NCBI GenBank assembly: GCA_910587475.1
Contig: CAJUMR010000013.1
Span: 8,045-72,044 of the forward strand
Length of the DNA: 64,000 nt
From: an uncultured Muribaculaceae bacterium
GTDB taxonomy: Bacteria > Bacteroidota > Bacteroidia > Bacteroidales > Muribaculaceae
Direction: 5' to 3'
The notes below the pieces were generated by a model. That model was not told the origin of the DNA. It saw nothing but the letters and a program-made list of their open reading frames with translations, and did not search any database. Of this stretch, positions 44,601 to 51,677 are shown one piece after another. A program made the position numbers and the translations under genes. How positions within the stretch are numbered: position 1 is the stretch's first letter; every line of letters begins with the position of its first letter.

Positions 44601-45052
44601 TAGTCGCCCTGTCGATCGACCTCACGGGCGAAAGCCCTCAGCACAGTCTGAAAAAAAGAGTCGATCGTGCTGACATTGAAATGATGGTAGTCAAACAGCA
44701 GACTGCGCAACGCCTTGGCCGCCACTTCACGCAACTCATCGCGCGTGCAGCCGTATTCGTCGATCAGGCCTGATGCATAAGGGCTATCGCAGCCTTTGTC
44801 GTCGTGCTCCGACGCGAGAGCATCAAGCTCATCGACGATGCGCTTTTTCATCTCCTCGGTAGCCTTGTTGGTGAACGTCATGGCGATGATGTTGCGGTGA
44901 TGCGACGCCACAACATCAGACCCGAGGTATTTACGGCTGTTCAGACGATATGCCCCGTCGGGACATTTGACTCCGAGAAGCAGCCTGACATACTCGTAAG
45001 CGAGGGTATATGTTTTGCCCGAACCGGCAGAGGCCTTGTAGATTGTAAGCAA
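41624..45052 (-). CDS. AddA-like UvrD-family helicase-nuclease
   Basis: 1142 residues read from a TTG at 45052 (LTIYKASAGSGKTYTLAYEY). The Walker A lysine is in residues 7-14, so no downstream ATG can be the start. A promoter (TTTG-N20-TATCTTTG, 45107-45076) lies just upstream, inside the longer open frame. UvrD-type helicase motifs follow, including SMLKLV, DEFQDTSHMQW and a late VMTVHKSKGLQWDCVHVP. A C-terminal PD-(D/E)xK nuclease has FRPDRIVV then VIDYKFTVD. It is likely one subunit of an AddAB/RecBCD-like double-strand break repair complex. The AddB-like partner is not beside it. Confidence 0.88.
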   Translation of the reverse strand: MLTIYKASAGSGKTYTLAYEYVRLLLGVKCPDGAYRLNSRKYLGSDVVASHHRNIIAMTFTNKATEEMKKRIVDELDALASEHDDKGCDSPYASGLIDEYGCTRDELREVAAKALRSLLFDYHHFNVSTIDSFFQTVLRAFAREVDRQGDYGVELNDEFAVVSGIGLMLDDLNYGNPPRRGEIMRWISNYTMEFVENGKDSSMFNRSGSVLKGLTSFVRKMGSEVFKQQADRVLEYLDDPGRIREFVRAIDRRKASLMADLIPQASMIAADLEALGFERKVLPNPVWRIIDSLVSGEKVKIKDFSLVAVRKILNWRNNGDNSFYVKTYCPGSGKNKILPGDAFSDSLCDWMCGCLKAVSEINALAKIREACPNLEFLGFAWHYINRFREENNLILLSDTNDLLQRIIGGSDAPFIYERIGVILRHFLIDEFQDTSHMQWSNLKPLVADSLSTGCDNLIIGDEKQAIYRFRNSDSSLLHHVVASHDFPDDHVIRGNCSAENTNHRSAPGIVRFNNALFSRIARNCGVEGYENTVQSTFDRKASLGSYIKIYDTSALDEINGHPAEFDITAREILRQHAAGYGWRNIAVLVRKRSEAVRFVNYLLTYYPQIKVLSDEALLLRNSSAVKTIISMLKLVDQSYSAAKDNSVEDRSGQPVYASAGDIRLMISRYEYFIAEGYGTEDALRMALEPTHGDHPSNITDSIIDIRSSHPAGLVSLVETIIARKIPEKRRRSEYAYIAAFQDEVVKYCTSYNPSVHAFLGWWDDHSAQLAIGSGSGQDAVAVMTVHKSKGLQWDCVHVPVGDWDMVRSKDSEWVSLDSLDFVSEDLRPPLIAVDLTEESTLEGSPLRDAALSNRAAQFIDNLNATYVAYTRSQRELCICFAKSKAAGAEVFKALAQPPVGDQSLCLDLAASLRPDIDAEPAGLKFEFGEPTVPEKTADHDAPSPELRDYKVFFREDTAALTTIDDATSDVGDIMDDLPSDDIVVDPPGRNGFDEARALAAERGTHLHAIMSDIVKMSDIDAVVDRAAVRYSLSESEAADYRGIIDRAFAQADQYAVRWFSPEATVYKEQSIYVPENDSTFRPDRIVVCPDGSVDVIDYKFTVDPLPSHDLQVELYVGLLRAMGYRDVQGYLWYPELNIVKSV

Positions 45053-45075
45053 TGCGTGAAAAATTAAGAGTTTAT

Positions 45076-45107
45076 CAAAGATACGCTTTTTCTCTAATGT
45101 CAGCAAA
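45076..45107 (-). promoter_or_regulatory. Promoter of the AddA-like helicase gene
   Basis: Minus strand: TTTG at 45107-45104, 20 bp, TATCTTTG at 45083-45076. The predicted start site is about 20 bp before the TTG start codon at 45052. This decides the start. Confidence 0.75.
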
Positions 45108-45199
45108 TCAAACCGAAGATTCCTCGAAGTTATGAAACAAATTGCTTCAGCGGCCTGCAAGTGACCGGCGTTGCGTGCATCCTCATCCGCCTCAAACGA

Positions 45200-45233
45200 C
45201 AAGATCGCCTTCCGAAGCCGGAAGACGATCTTG
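45200..45233 (-). terminator. Probable terminator of secDF
   Basis: Minus strand hairpin with CAAGATCG-type outer arms (45226-45233 and 45200-45207) and an inner CTTCCGG/CGGAAG stem around GCTT. Followed by TCGTTTGAG rather than a long T-run. It is 32 bp past the secDF stop. Confidence 0.65.
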
Positions 45234-45265
45234 CGATGATTGATATTGCTGACTAATGCGCCGGC

Positions 45266-48142
45266 TTATTTCTTGACTGCTTTTGCGCGACGGGCGTCGG
45301 TGAGATAAGCAACCGGAGCTGCAACGTAGATTGTTGCGAGAGTACCGATGATCACACCGAAGAGCATTGCGAATGTAAAGCTGCGGATAGCATCACCACC
45401 GAGGATGAAGATGCAGAGAAGCACGAGCAATGTTGAGCATGAAGTCATGATCGTACGACCGAGGGTCGAGTTGATCGACTTGTTGATAGTCGTGAAGAAA
45501 TCCTGCTTGGGATAGAGACCGACATTTTCGCGGACACGGTCAAAGACAACCACGGTGTCGTTGATCTGATAACCGATCACTGTAAGGATGGCGGCGATAA
45601 ATGTCTGGTCGATTTCCATTGCGAAAGGCAACACTCCATAGAAGAGCGAGTAGAAGCCAATGATCGAGAACGCTGTGAACGCTACTGCGGCAAGCGCACC
45701 GAGCGAGAAGGCAACATTGCGGAAACGGAGCAGGATGTAGAGGAACATCGCGATAAGCGAGATGATCACAGCGATGTAAGCGTCGGTTCGCATGTCGTCA
45801 GCGACTGACGGGCCAACCTTCTGCGACTGCACAATACCTTGGCTTGCGTCGGTCGTAGAGAATTCGGCGGCTGTCATGCCCGAACGGAGGTAGGGCTTGA
45901 GAGCCTCGAAGAGCTTGCCTGTGATTTCCTTTTCAGTGTTTTCGTCTTCGTCAGTGATCTTGTAGTTGGTCGACACACGCACCTGATTAGAGCTTTCAAT
46001 CGTGATGACCGAAACAGAAGATCCGGGGAACTGGGGAGCGAGAACGTTCTGAAGTTCGGTTGTGCTGACAGGCTGTTCGAACTTGACAACATAGTTGCGT
46101 CCACCCGAGAAGTCGATGCCCTGGTTGAGACCGCGGGCGAAAAGCGAGATGACAACGATTGCAACAAAGATGCCTGCCACGGTGAAGCTGATCTTACGTG
46201 CGCCGAGGAAGTTGTAGTTGCTGTTGATGAACATCTTGCGCGATGCGGGAGTAGAGAAAGTGATATCGTTGAACATCTTTGTCTTGCCGAACCATGCGAA
46301 GAACAGACGGCTCAGATAAACTGCTGTGAAGAACGAGCAGACAAGACCGATGATAAGAGTCGTAGCAAAGCCCTTGATAGGACCTGTACCGAAGAGAAGC
46401 AGGATGATACCTGTGATAATCGAAGTCAAGTTAGAGTCGAAGATCGCAGAGAATGCATTGCTGTAGCCATCGGCGATCGCAGTGCGGAGGTTCTTGCCTG
46501 CGCGGAGCTCTTCTTTCGAACGTTCGAAAATAAGCACGTTGGCATCAACGGCCATACCGAGCGAAAGCACGATACCGGCGATACCCGAGAGAGTGAGCAC
46601 TGCCTGGAACGAAGCCAGAATGCCGAGAGTGAAGAAGAGGTTGAACACGAGGCAGATGTTAGCGACGCATCCGGGGATCCAGCCGTAGAACACGATCATG
46701 AAGATCATAAGGAGCACGAGAGCCACCATGAACGAGATGAAGCCCGACTGGATGGCCTGAGCGCCAAGCGACGGACCGATGACCATGTCGCTGATGATAT
46801 GCACCTTGGCATCCATCTTACCAGACTTGAGCACATTCGAAAGGTCTTTTGCCTCATCGAGAGTGAAGTCGCCTGTGATTGATGACTGACCGCCTTCGAT
46901 AACGCTGTTGACATTAGGAGCTGAATAAACCTGATCGTCGAGCACGATAGCCACCTGACGGTTGAGGTTAGCAGCTGTGATACGCGCCCATGCACGAGCA
47001 CCTTCGGGGTTCATGCGCATTGACACTTCATTGCCGCGGAGATTGTCGTAGTTTGAAGAAGCATCGCTGACCGCTTTGCCATCGAGCGCGGGCTTGCCGC
47101 CAGAGGTGCGGAGAGCGTAGAGAGGATAACCGAAGTTGTATTCCTGCTTTGTAGACGGATCTACACGCACTACAGCCTTGACACCCCAACGGAGACGGAG
47201 GTCTGAAGGAAGAACGCTCTTTGCTACAGGTGATGCGAGAAGAGCATCGATCTGAGCCATTGTACGGGCATCGGGGGCATAACCGACTGTTGCGCCTGCA
47301 CCCTGAGTCGAAAGAAGTTGAGCAAGGGGTGCTGCATTATATAATGAGTCGGCATTGAGACGAGTGTATGCTGCCGACAGAGCGTTGGCGATCTGATCGA
47401 CTGTGTATGTCTCGTAGAATTCGAGGTTGGCAGAGCGCTGAAGAAGTTCGCGAACACGTTCGTGATCTTTCACACCCGGGAGTTCGAGAAGGATCTGACC
47501 GTCCTTACCCTGAAGAACCTGAATGTTGGGTGAAACGACACCGAACTGGTCGATACGGCTGCGGAGGACGTTTGTCGCAGAATTGTCGACACGATCCTTG
47601 ACTTCCGACTTCAGTTTGGCACGAACCTGATCATCGTTAGCGCCTGAATTGACAAGCCCCTGGAAAACGACTGAGAAATCGGCCTGGGGTTTGCGGTTGC
47701 GATACTCGCGCACAAATGCGCCTACATAGTCGTCGGTAGCATGCTGGGCTACGAGAGCGTTGGCTGCTGAAATCGCAGATTCGAACACAGAGTCAGTATC
47801 GCCGCTCTTCATCGAACGAAGCATGTCGGGCATGTCGACCTGAAGAATAACGTTCATACCTCCCTTGAGGTCGAGACCGAGGCCGACACCCCATTTACGA
47901 ACATCGTTAAGGGTATAGCCCAGATACACTTTCTGCTCGCCGAGCGAGTCCATGTAGTGTTTGTAAGCTTGGTTGTAAGCGGCGTCGTCATTGTCGCCGG
48001 ATTCCACGAGGGCATACTGGGTTGCCGCACTTTCATGCTTGCTCGAGATGAACGAGAATGAAAGATAGAAAAGGCACACCAATACCAGGAAAATCGCGAT
48101 AACACCGGCAACAGTGCTTCCTAAAGATCCTTTGCTTTGCAT
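45266..48142 (-). CDS. secDF: Protein translocase subunit SecDF (fused)
   Basis: 958 residues, the SecD-SecF fusion typical of Bacteroidetes. The SecD part starts with a signal-anchor, then has LGLDLKGGMNVILQVDM near residue 85 and a long periplasmic P1 head. The SecF part has GIDFSGGRNYVVKFE near residue 675 and a second bundle of six helices. Motifs RSKEELRAGKNLRTAI and NDTVVVFDRVREN mark the two transmembrane halves. It uses proton motive force to help SecYEG export. It is preceded by TATATTTG (48207-48200), a -7 candidate, and ends at a hairpin. Confidence 0.96.
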   Translation of the reverse strand: MQSKGSLGSTVAGVIAIFLVLVCLFYLSFSFISSKHESAATQYALVESGDNDDAAYNQAYKHYMDSLGEQKVYLGYTLNDVRKWGVGLGLDLKGGMNVILQVDMPDMLRSMKSGDTDSVFESAISAANALVAQHATDDYVGAFVREYRNRKPQADFSVVFQGLVNSGANDDQVRAKLKSEVKDRVDNSATNVLRSRIDQFGVVSPNIQVLQGKDGQILLELPGVKDHERVRELLQRSANLEFYETYTVDQIANALSAAYTRLNADSLYNAAPLAQLLSTQGAGATVGYAPDARTMAQIDALLASPVAKSVLPSDLRLRWGVKAVVRVDPSTKQEYNFGYPLYALRTSGGKPALDGKAVSDASSNYDNLRGNEVSMRMNPEGARAWARITAANLNRQVAIVLDDQVYSAPNVNSVIEGGQSSITGDFTLDEAKDLSNVLKSGKMDAKVHIISDMVIGPSLGAQAIQSGFISFMVALVLLMIFMIVFYGWIPGCVANICLVFNLFFTLGILASFQAVLTLSGIAGIVLSLGMAVDANVLIFERSKEELRAGKNLRTAIADGYSNAFSAIFDSNLTSIITGIILLLFGTGPIKGFATTLIIGLVCSFFTAVYLSRLFFAWFGKTKMFNDITFSTPASRKMFINSNYNFLGARKISFTVAGIFVAIVVISLFARGLNQGIDFSGGRNYVVKFEQPVSTTELQNVLAPQFPGSSVSVITIESSNQVRVSTNYKITDEDENTEKEITGKLFEALKPYLRSGMTAAEFSTTDASQGIVQSQKVGPSVADDMRTDAYIAVIISLIAMFLYILLRFRNVAFSLGALAAVAFTAFSIIGFYSLFYGVLPFAMEIDQTFIAAILTVIGYQINDTVVVFDRVRENVGLYPKQDFFTTINKSINSTLGRTIMTSCSTLLVLLCIFILGGDAIRSFTFAMLFGVIIGTLATIYVAAPVAYLTDARRAKAVKK

Positions 48143-48199
48143 GTGATTTTTTATGGTTAAAATTATTAATTATTGAATTATCGGGTAATTTTCAGCTCG

Positions 48200-48207
48200 C
48201 AAATATA
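48200..48207 (-). promoter_or_regulatory. -7 promoter element of secDF
   Basis: TATATTTG on the minus strand, about 57 bp upstream of the ATG at 48142. -33 element not clear. Confidence 0.45.
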
Positions 48208-48375
48208 GTGTTTTTTCTCCATTAAACAGCGCACAAGGCTCAAAATTGTGCCTAAATACGAAATATTTGGCGCTTTGCGGGCGCCGATCGGGGCTGACAT
48301 GGCAAAAAAACGGGCCAAATCGGTCGAAAGATTCATTTATCCGCAAAAAAATTTTCTCATTATAAAAAAATCGGT

Positions 48376-48383
48376 TAACTTTG
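48376..48383 (+). promoter_or_regulatory. -7 promoter element of tRNA-Pro
   Basis: TAACTTTG, 17 bp before the first base of the tRNA. The -33 element is not clear. Confidence 0.55.
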
Positions 48384-48400
48384 CGCTCACAATTCGGGAC

Positions 48401-48473
48401 CGGGGTGTAGCACAGTTGGCAGCGCGCCACGTTCGGGACGTGGAGGTCGGAAGTTCGAGTCTTCTCACCCCGA
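48401..48473 (+). tRNA. tRNA-Pro (anticodon CGG)
   Basis: A 73-nt cloverleaf. The acceptor stem CGGGGTG (48401-48407) pairs with CACCCCG (48466-48472), with A as discriminator at 48473. The anticodon stem CCACG/CGTGG encloses the loop TTCGGGA, so the anticodon is CGG at 48434-48436. The T-arm has GTTCGAGTC-type sequence. The terminal CCA is not encoded. Confidence 0.95.
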
Positions 48474-48501
48474 CTTGTAGACAGAAAGCTTCGCAGGATC
48501 A

Positions 48502-48520
48502 ACCCCTGTGGGGCTTTTTC
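48502..48520 (+). terminator. Small terminator-like hairpin after tRNA-Pro
   Basis: CCCC, TGT loop, GGGG, then CTTTTTC on the plus strand. The stem is short; the longer hairpin at 48546-48584 may be the main stop. Confidence 0.55.
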
Positions 48521-48545
48521 ATTTTTGTCTCACGACAAGCAGGAT

Positions 48546-48584
48546 AAAACAGAAGGGAAGCCGCAATGACTTCCCTTCTGTTTT
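48546..48584. terminator. Bidirectional terminator between tRNA-Pro and ettA
   Basis: Perfect 15-bp arms, AAAACAGAAGGGAAG (48546-48560) and its complement (48570-48584), around a 9-base loop. It gives U-runs on both strands and lies 33 bp past the ettA stop. Confidence 0.9.
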
Positions 48585-48616
48585 ATATTAATAAAGAATA
48601 TAGATTGGCTGACAGA

Positions 48617-50302
48617 TCACTCCATCAACTTGCGATAGCGGCGGCGTGTGGGTTCTTTGCCGTCGTTGTGAGCCCGCTTATAATCCTCGTAATCGGAGTA
48701 TGAGCCTTCGTAGTAGACAACCTTGCCGTCGCCCTCAAATGAAAGGATGTGTGTGCATATACGGTCGAGGAACCAACGGTCGTGGCTAACCACTACCGCA
48801 CATCCGGCGAAGTCGTCAAGACCTTCTTCGAGTGCTCGCAATGTGTTGACATCGATATCGTTGGTCGGTTCGTCGAGCAGCAGCACATTGCCCTCCTCTT
48901 TCAACGCCATCGCTAAGTGAAGACGGTTGCGTTCACCACCCGACAGGACCGAAATTTTCTTTTCTTGGTCGGCTCCTGTGAAATTGAACTTCGAAAGATA
49001 AGCACGGGCATTGACATCGCGGCCTCCCATACGGAAACTCTCCACGCCCTGCGAAATGACTTCATAGACAGTCTTTTCAGGCAGCAGATCATGGTGGGTC
49101 TGGTCGACATAGGCCACCTTTACGGTCTCGCCTACATCAAACGATCCGGCATCTGGTTGCTCCTGCCCCATTATGAGGCGGAACAGAGTCGTCTTGCCGG
49201 CTCCGTTAGGACCGATGACGCCGACTATGCCGGCCGGGGGAAGAGTGAAATCCAGATCCTTGAACAGCTGTTTCTTACCAAATGCCTTTGCCAGGCCGTG
49301 GGCTTCTATCACCTTGTTGCCGAGACGCGGACCATTGGGTATGAATATTTCGAGACGTTCCTCTTTCTGTTTCTGATCTTCGTTGAGCAGACGGTCATAA
49401 CTCGACAGACGGGCCTTACCCTTGGCCTGACGGGCCTTGGGAGCCATGCGCACCCATTCGAGTTCGCGCTCGAGAGTCTTGCGTCGCTTCGAAGCCTGTT
49501 TTTCCTCCAGAGCCATGCGCTTAGTCTTCTGTTCGAGCCAAGACGAATAGTTGCCTTTCCAAGGTATGCCTTCACCGCGGTCAAGTTCAAGAATCCAACC
49601 TGCCACATGGTCGAGAAAATAACGGTCGTGAGTAATGGCGATGACTGTGCCCGGATATTGCTGCAGATGCTGCTCCAGCCAGTCGATCGACTCAGCGTCA
49701 AGGTGGTTGGTCGGTTCGTCAAGCAAAAGCACATCAGGCTGTTGCAACAACAGACGGCATAGCGCCACACGACGGCGCTCGCCACCCGACAGAGTGGTGA
49801 CAGGTTGATCATCAGGCGGACACTGCAGAGCGTCCATCGCGCGTTCGAGCTTAGAATCGATATTCCAAGCGTCGGCCGCATCGAGCTTGTCCTGCAACTC
49901 GGCCTGACGGGCGATAAGAGCGTCCATTTTGTCGGGATCTTCGAGAACGTCGGGATCGGCAAAACTCTCGTTCACCTTGTCGAATTCGGCAAGGAGATCC
50001 ATTATCGGCTGAACACCTTCGCGCACGACCTCAATCACAGTCTTCGACGGATCTAGCTTAGGATCCTGCTCGAGATATCCGACCGAGTAGCCCGGCGAGA
50101 ACACCACTTCGCCCTGGAAACTCTTGTCGATACCGGCGATAATCTTGAGAAGCGAAGACTTACCCGACCCGTTAAGGCCGATGATGCCGATCTTGGCGCC
50201 ATAGAAAAACGATAGGTAGATGTTTTTCAACACTTGTTTCTGCGGGGGATATATTTTCGACACCCCGACCATCGAAAAAATTACTTTTTTGTCGTCTGCC
50301 AT
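48617..50302 (-). CDS. ettA: Energy-dependent translational throttle protein EttA
   Basis: 561 residues from the ATG at 50302 (MADDKKVIFSMVGVSKIYP), the normal EttA start. It is an ABC-F protein with two ATPase domains and no membrane part. Walker A motifs are GLNGSGKSSLL and GPNGAGKTTLF; signature motifs are LSGGERRRVALC and LSGGERNRLHLA; Walker B motifs are LLLDEPTNHLD and LLLDEPTNDID. The linker carries the arm between them (EWVRMAPKARQAKGKARLS). EttA binds the ribosomal E site and gates early elongation by energy state. Its ATG begins one base after the def stop, in the operon ruvX-def-ettA. Confidence 0.95.
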   Translation of the reverse strand: MADDKKVIFSMVGVSKIYPPQKQVLKNIYLSFFYGAKIGIIGLNGSGKSSLLKIIAGIDKSFQGEVVFSPGYSVGYLEQDPKLDPSKTVIEVVREGVQPIMDLLAEFDKVNESFADPDVLEDPDKMDALIARQAELQDKLDAADAWNIDSKLERAMDALQCPPDDQPVTTLSGGERRRVALCRLLLQQPDVLLLDEPTNHLDAESIDWLEQHLQQYPGTVIAITHDRYFLDHVAGWILELDRGEGIPWKGNYSSWLEQKTKRMALEEKQASKRRKTLERELEWVRMAPKARQAKGKARLSSYDRLLNEDQKQKEERLEIFIPNGPRLGNKVIEAHGLAKAFGKKQLFKDLDFTLPPAGIVGVIGPNGAGKTTLFRLIMGQEQPDAGSFDVGETVKVAYVDQTHHDLLPEKTVYEVISQGVESFRMGGRDVNARAYLSKFNFTGADQEKKISVLSGGERNRLHLAMALKEEGNVLLLDEPTNDIDVNTLRALEEGLDDFAGCAVVVSHDRWFLDRICTHILSFEGDGKVVYYEGSYSDYEDYKRAHNDGKEPTRRRYRKLME

Positions 50303-50303
50303 G

Positions 50304-50867
50304 TTATTTCTTTTTAGGTGCGTATTTAACCGGATAGCTGCAGCGGGTGCGGCCGGCAATGATATTATTAAGTTTACTCTTGATCAACTGTTTGCGGATC
50401 GGCGATATATGATCGATGTAAAGCTTGCCTTCGAGATGGTCACATTCATGCTGGACAATGCGGGCGAGAAAACCCGAAATCTCGCGTTCATGCCGGGCAA
50501 AGGTCTCATCCTGCCAGCTCAAACGTATATGCTCTACCCTGCCGACATTCTCCGACAGACCGGGCAGGCTCAGACAACCTTCAGCCCTGACTACTTTTTC
50601 ACCGTCGAGAACTTCAATCTCGGGGTTGATCAGAGTCATCTTACTGTCGGCACATTCGGGAAAATCATCTCCCAACGGCGAGCCGTCGATAACTACCAGA
50701 CGGATGTTGCGTCCGATCTGCGGAGCGGCAAGACCGACCCCTTCGCTCTCGTACATACATGCATACATGTCATCGACAAGTTTCTGCAGATCGGGATATG
50801 TGGCATCAATTGTTTCGGACGTGCGGCGAAGCACCGGGTGTCCGTATAGATATACCGGAAGTTTCAT
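50304..50867 (-). CDS. def: Peptide deformylase
   Basis: 187 residues. It removes the formyl group from nascent N-terminal methionine. All three motifs are present: GVGLAAPQIG near residue 45, EGCLSLPG near 110 and HECDHLEG near 152, the last carrying the two metal histidines and the catalytic glutamate. Starts MKLPVYLYGHPVLR. It lies 5 bp after ruvX and 1 bp before ettA, so all three translation and repair genes are co-transcribed. Confidence 0.96.
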   Translation of the reverse strand: MKLPVYLYGHPVLRRTSETIDATYPDLQKLVDDMYACMYESEGVGLAAPQIGRNIRLVVIDGSPLGDDFPECADSKMTLINPEIEVLDGEKVVRAEGCLSLPGLSENVGRVEHIRLSWQDETFARHEREISGFLARIVQHECDHLEGKLYIDHISPIRKQLIKSKLNNIIAGRTRCSYPVKYAPKKK

Positions 50868-50872
50868 ATATA

Positions 50873-51310
50873 TTATTGGTTTGATTTAAATTCTGTGTAA
50901 GCTCGACTTTGCAAAAAGTCATTGAGAATGATCGTGGCCGATATTTCGTCGACGATCGCTTTGTCGCGGCGATCCATTTTCTTCATGCCGCCGTCGAGCA
51001 TCGCCCTGTGGGCGAGAACCGACGTGAAGCGCTCGTCAAAGAAAATCACCGGCAGCGGAGCAATTTCTTTTTTCAGGCGGTTGATCACCGGCGTCAGATA
51101 GCGCACCGACTCTGACGGATCGCCATGCATGTCGCGCGGATAGCCGACGACAATCGCATCGACCGTCTCGGTGGCAACGTATCGCTTCACAAAGTCGATC
51201 AGCGACGCCGTGGCGACGGTCGTCAGACCGTTGGCGACAATGTGCAACGCATCGGTCGCTGCAACTCCACATCGACGGCGCCCAAAATCTATTGACATCA
51301 ATCTGCCCAT
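50873..51310 (-). CDS. ruvX: Holliday junction resolvase-like protein RuvX/YqgF
   Basis: 145 residues. The RNase H-like fold begins MGRLMSIDFGRRRCGVAATD with the first catalytic aspartate in SIDFG. VGYPRDMHGDPSESVRYL and FFDERFTSVLAHRAML are the other conserved blocks, and IVDEISATIIL near the end carries the last acidic residue. It has been proposed to act in pre-16S rRNA processing. ATG at 51310; an alternative ATG lies at 51298. First gene of the ruvX-def-ettA operon with a good promoter at 51322-51351. Confidence 0.92.
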   Translation of the reverse strand: MGRLMSIDFGRRRCGVAATDALHIVANGLTTVATASLIDFVKRYVATETVDAIVVGYPRDMHGDPSESVRYLTPVINRLKKEIAPLPVIFFDERFTSVLAHRAMLDGGMKKMDRRDKAIVDEISATIILNDFLQSRAYTEFKSNQ

Positions 51311-51321
51311 AATCTATTGTG

Positions 51322-51351
51322 CAAAGATAATAAAAATCTGCCGATTGTCAA
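51322..51351 (-). promoter_or_regulatory. Promoter of the ruvX-def-ettA operon
   Basis: Minus strand: TTG at 51351-51349 (within TTGACA), 19 bp, then TATCTTTG at 51329-51322, 12 bp from the ATG. Confidence 0.7.
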
Positions 51352-51677
51352 CCTGTAGCCCGACTATAGCCTCCCGTCTTTGCCGCAAATACAAAATAAA
51401 TTTTGATTTTTGATTTGTTTTTTGTTAGTTTGCGGTAGATTAATGGTTGCACAAATATGTCAACGGCAATGTATCACATCATGATTATCGGCGAAATATC
51501 TGCAACCGACTGTCACAAAATGCTATAATGAACAGATGACAACAACAGACAAAAAGCCCGCAAGGCTCGGCCACTCTCCGGCGATTTTTCCGGTTGACAT
51601 CAGCCGTTTGCCGCTCCGTGAAAACCTGACGGCCAAAAGCTGCTACGTTGACATCTGTATCCAACAGTCTCTTGACC
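51352..51677 (+). other. Intergenic region between ruvX and the sensor kinase gene
   Basis: 326 bp beyond the ruvX promoter and before the kinase ATG. The plus strand has TTAGTTTG near 51430 as a weak -7 element, which would give a leader of about 230 nt. It also holds short hairpins (AGCC-CGCAA-GGCT near 51557 and CCGG-CGATTTTT-CCGG near 51578) and a directly repeated GTTGACATC. I see no gene or clear RNA fold in it. Confidence 0.4.

Noticed and set aside
41053..45202. A longer N-terminus of the AddA-like gene beginning near 45202
   Set aside because: The extension contains a promoter and part of the secDF terminator, and family proteins start at the Walker A region.
45839..46882. A 347-codon open frame on the plus strand
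   Set aside because: It is antisense to secDF and its product is Glu/Asp/His-rich, a typical shadow of membrane-protein codons.
48264..48300. A GGCGC/GCGCC hairpin between secDF and tRNA-Pro
   Set aside because: The stem is short, has no T-run and no promoter in front, so I could not support an RNA or terminator.
48917..49762. A 281-codon open frame opposite ettA
   Set aside because: Both ABC domains of ettA are intact on the other strand; no support for this frame.
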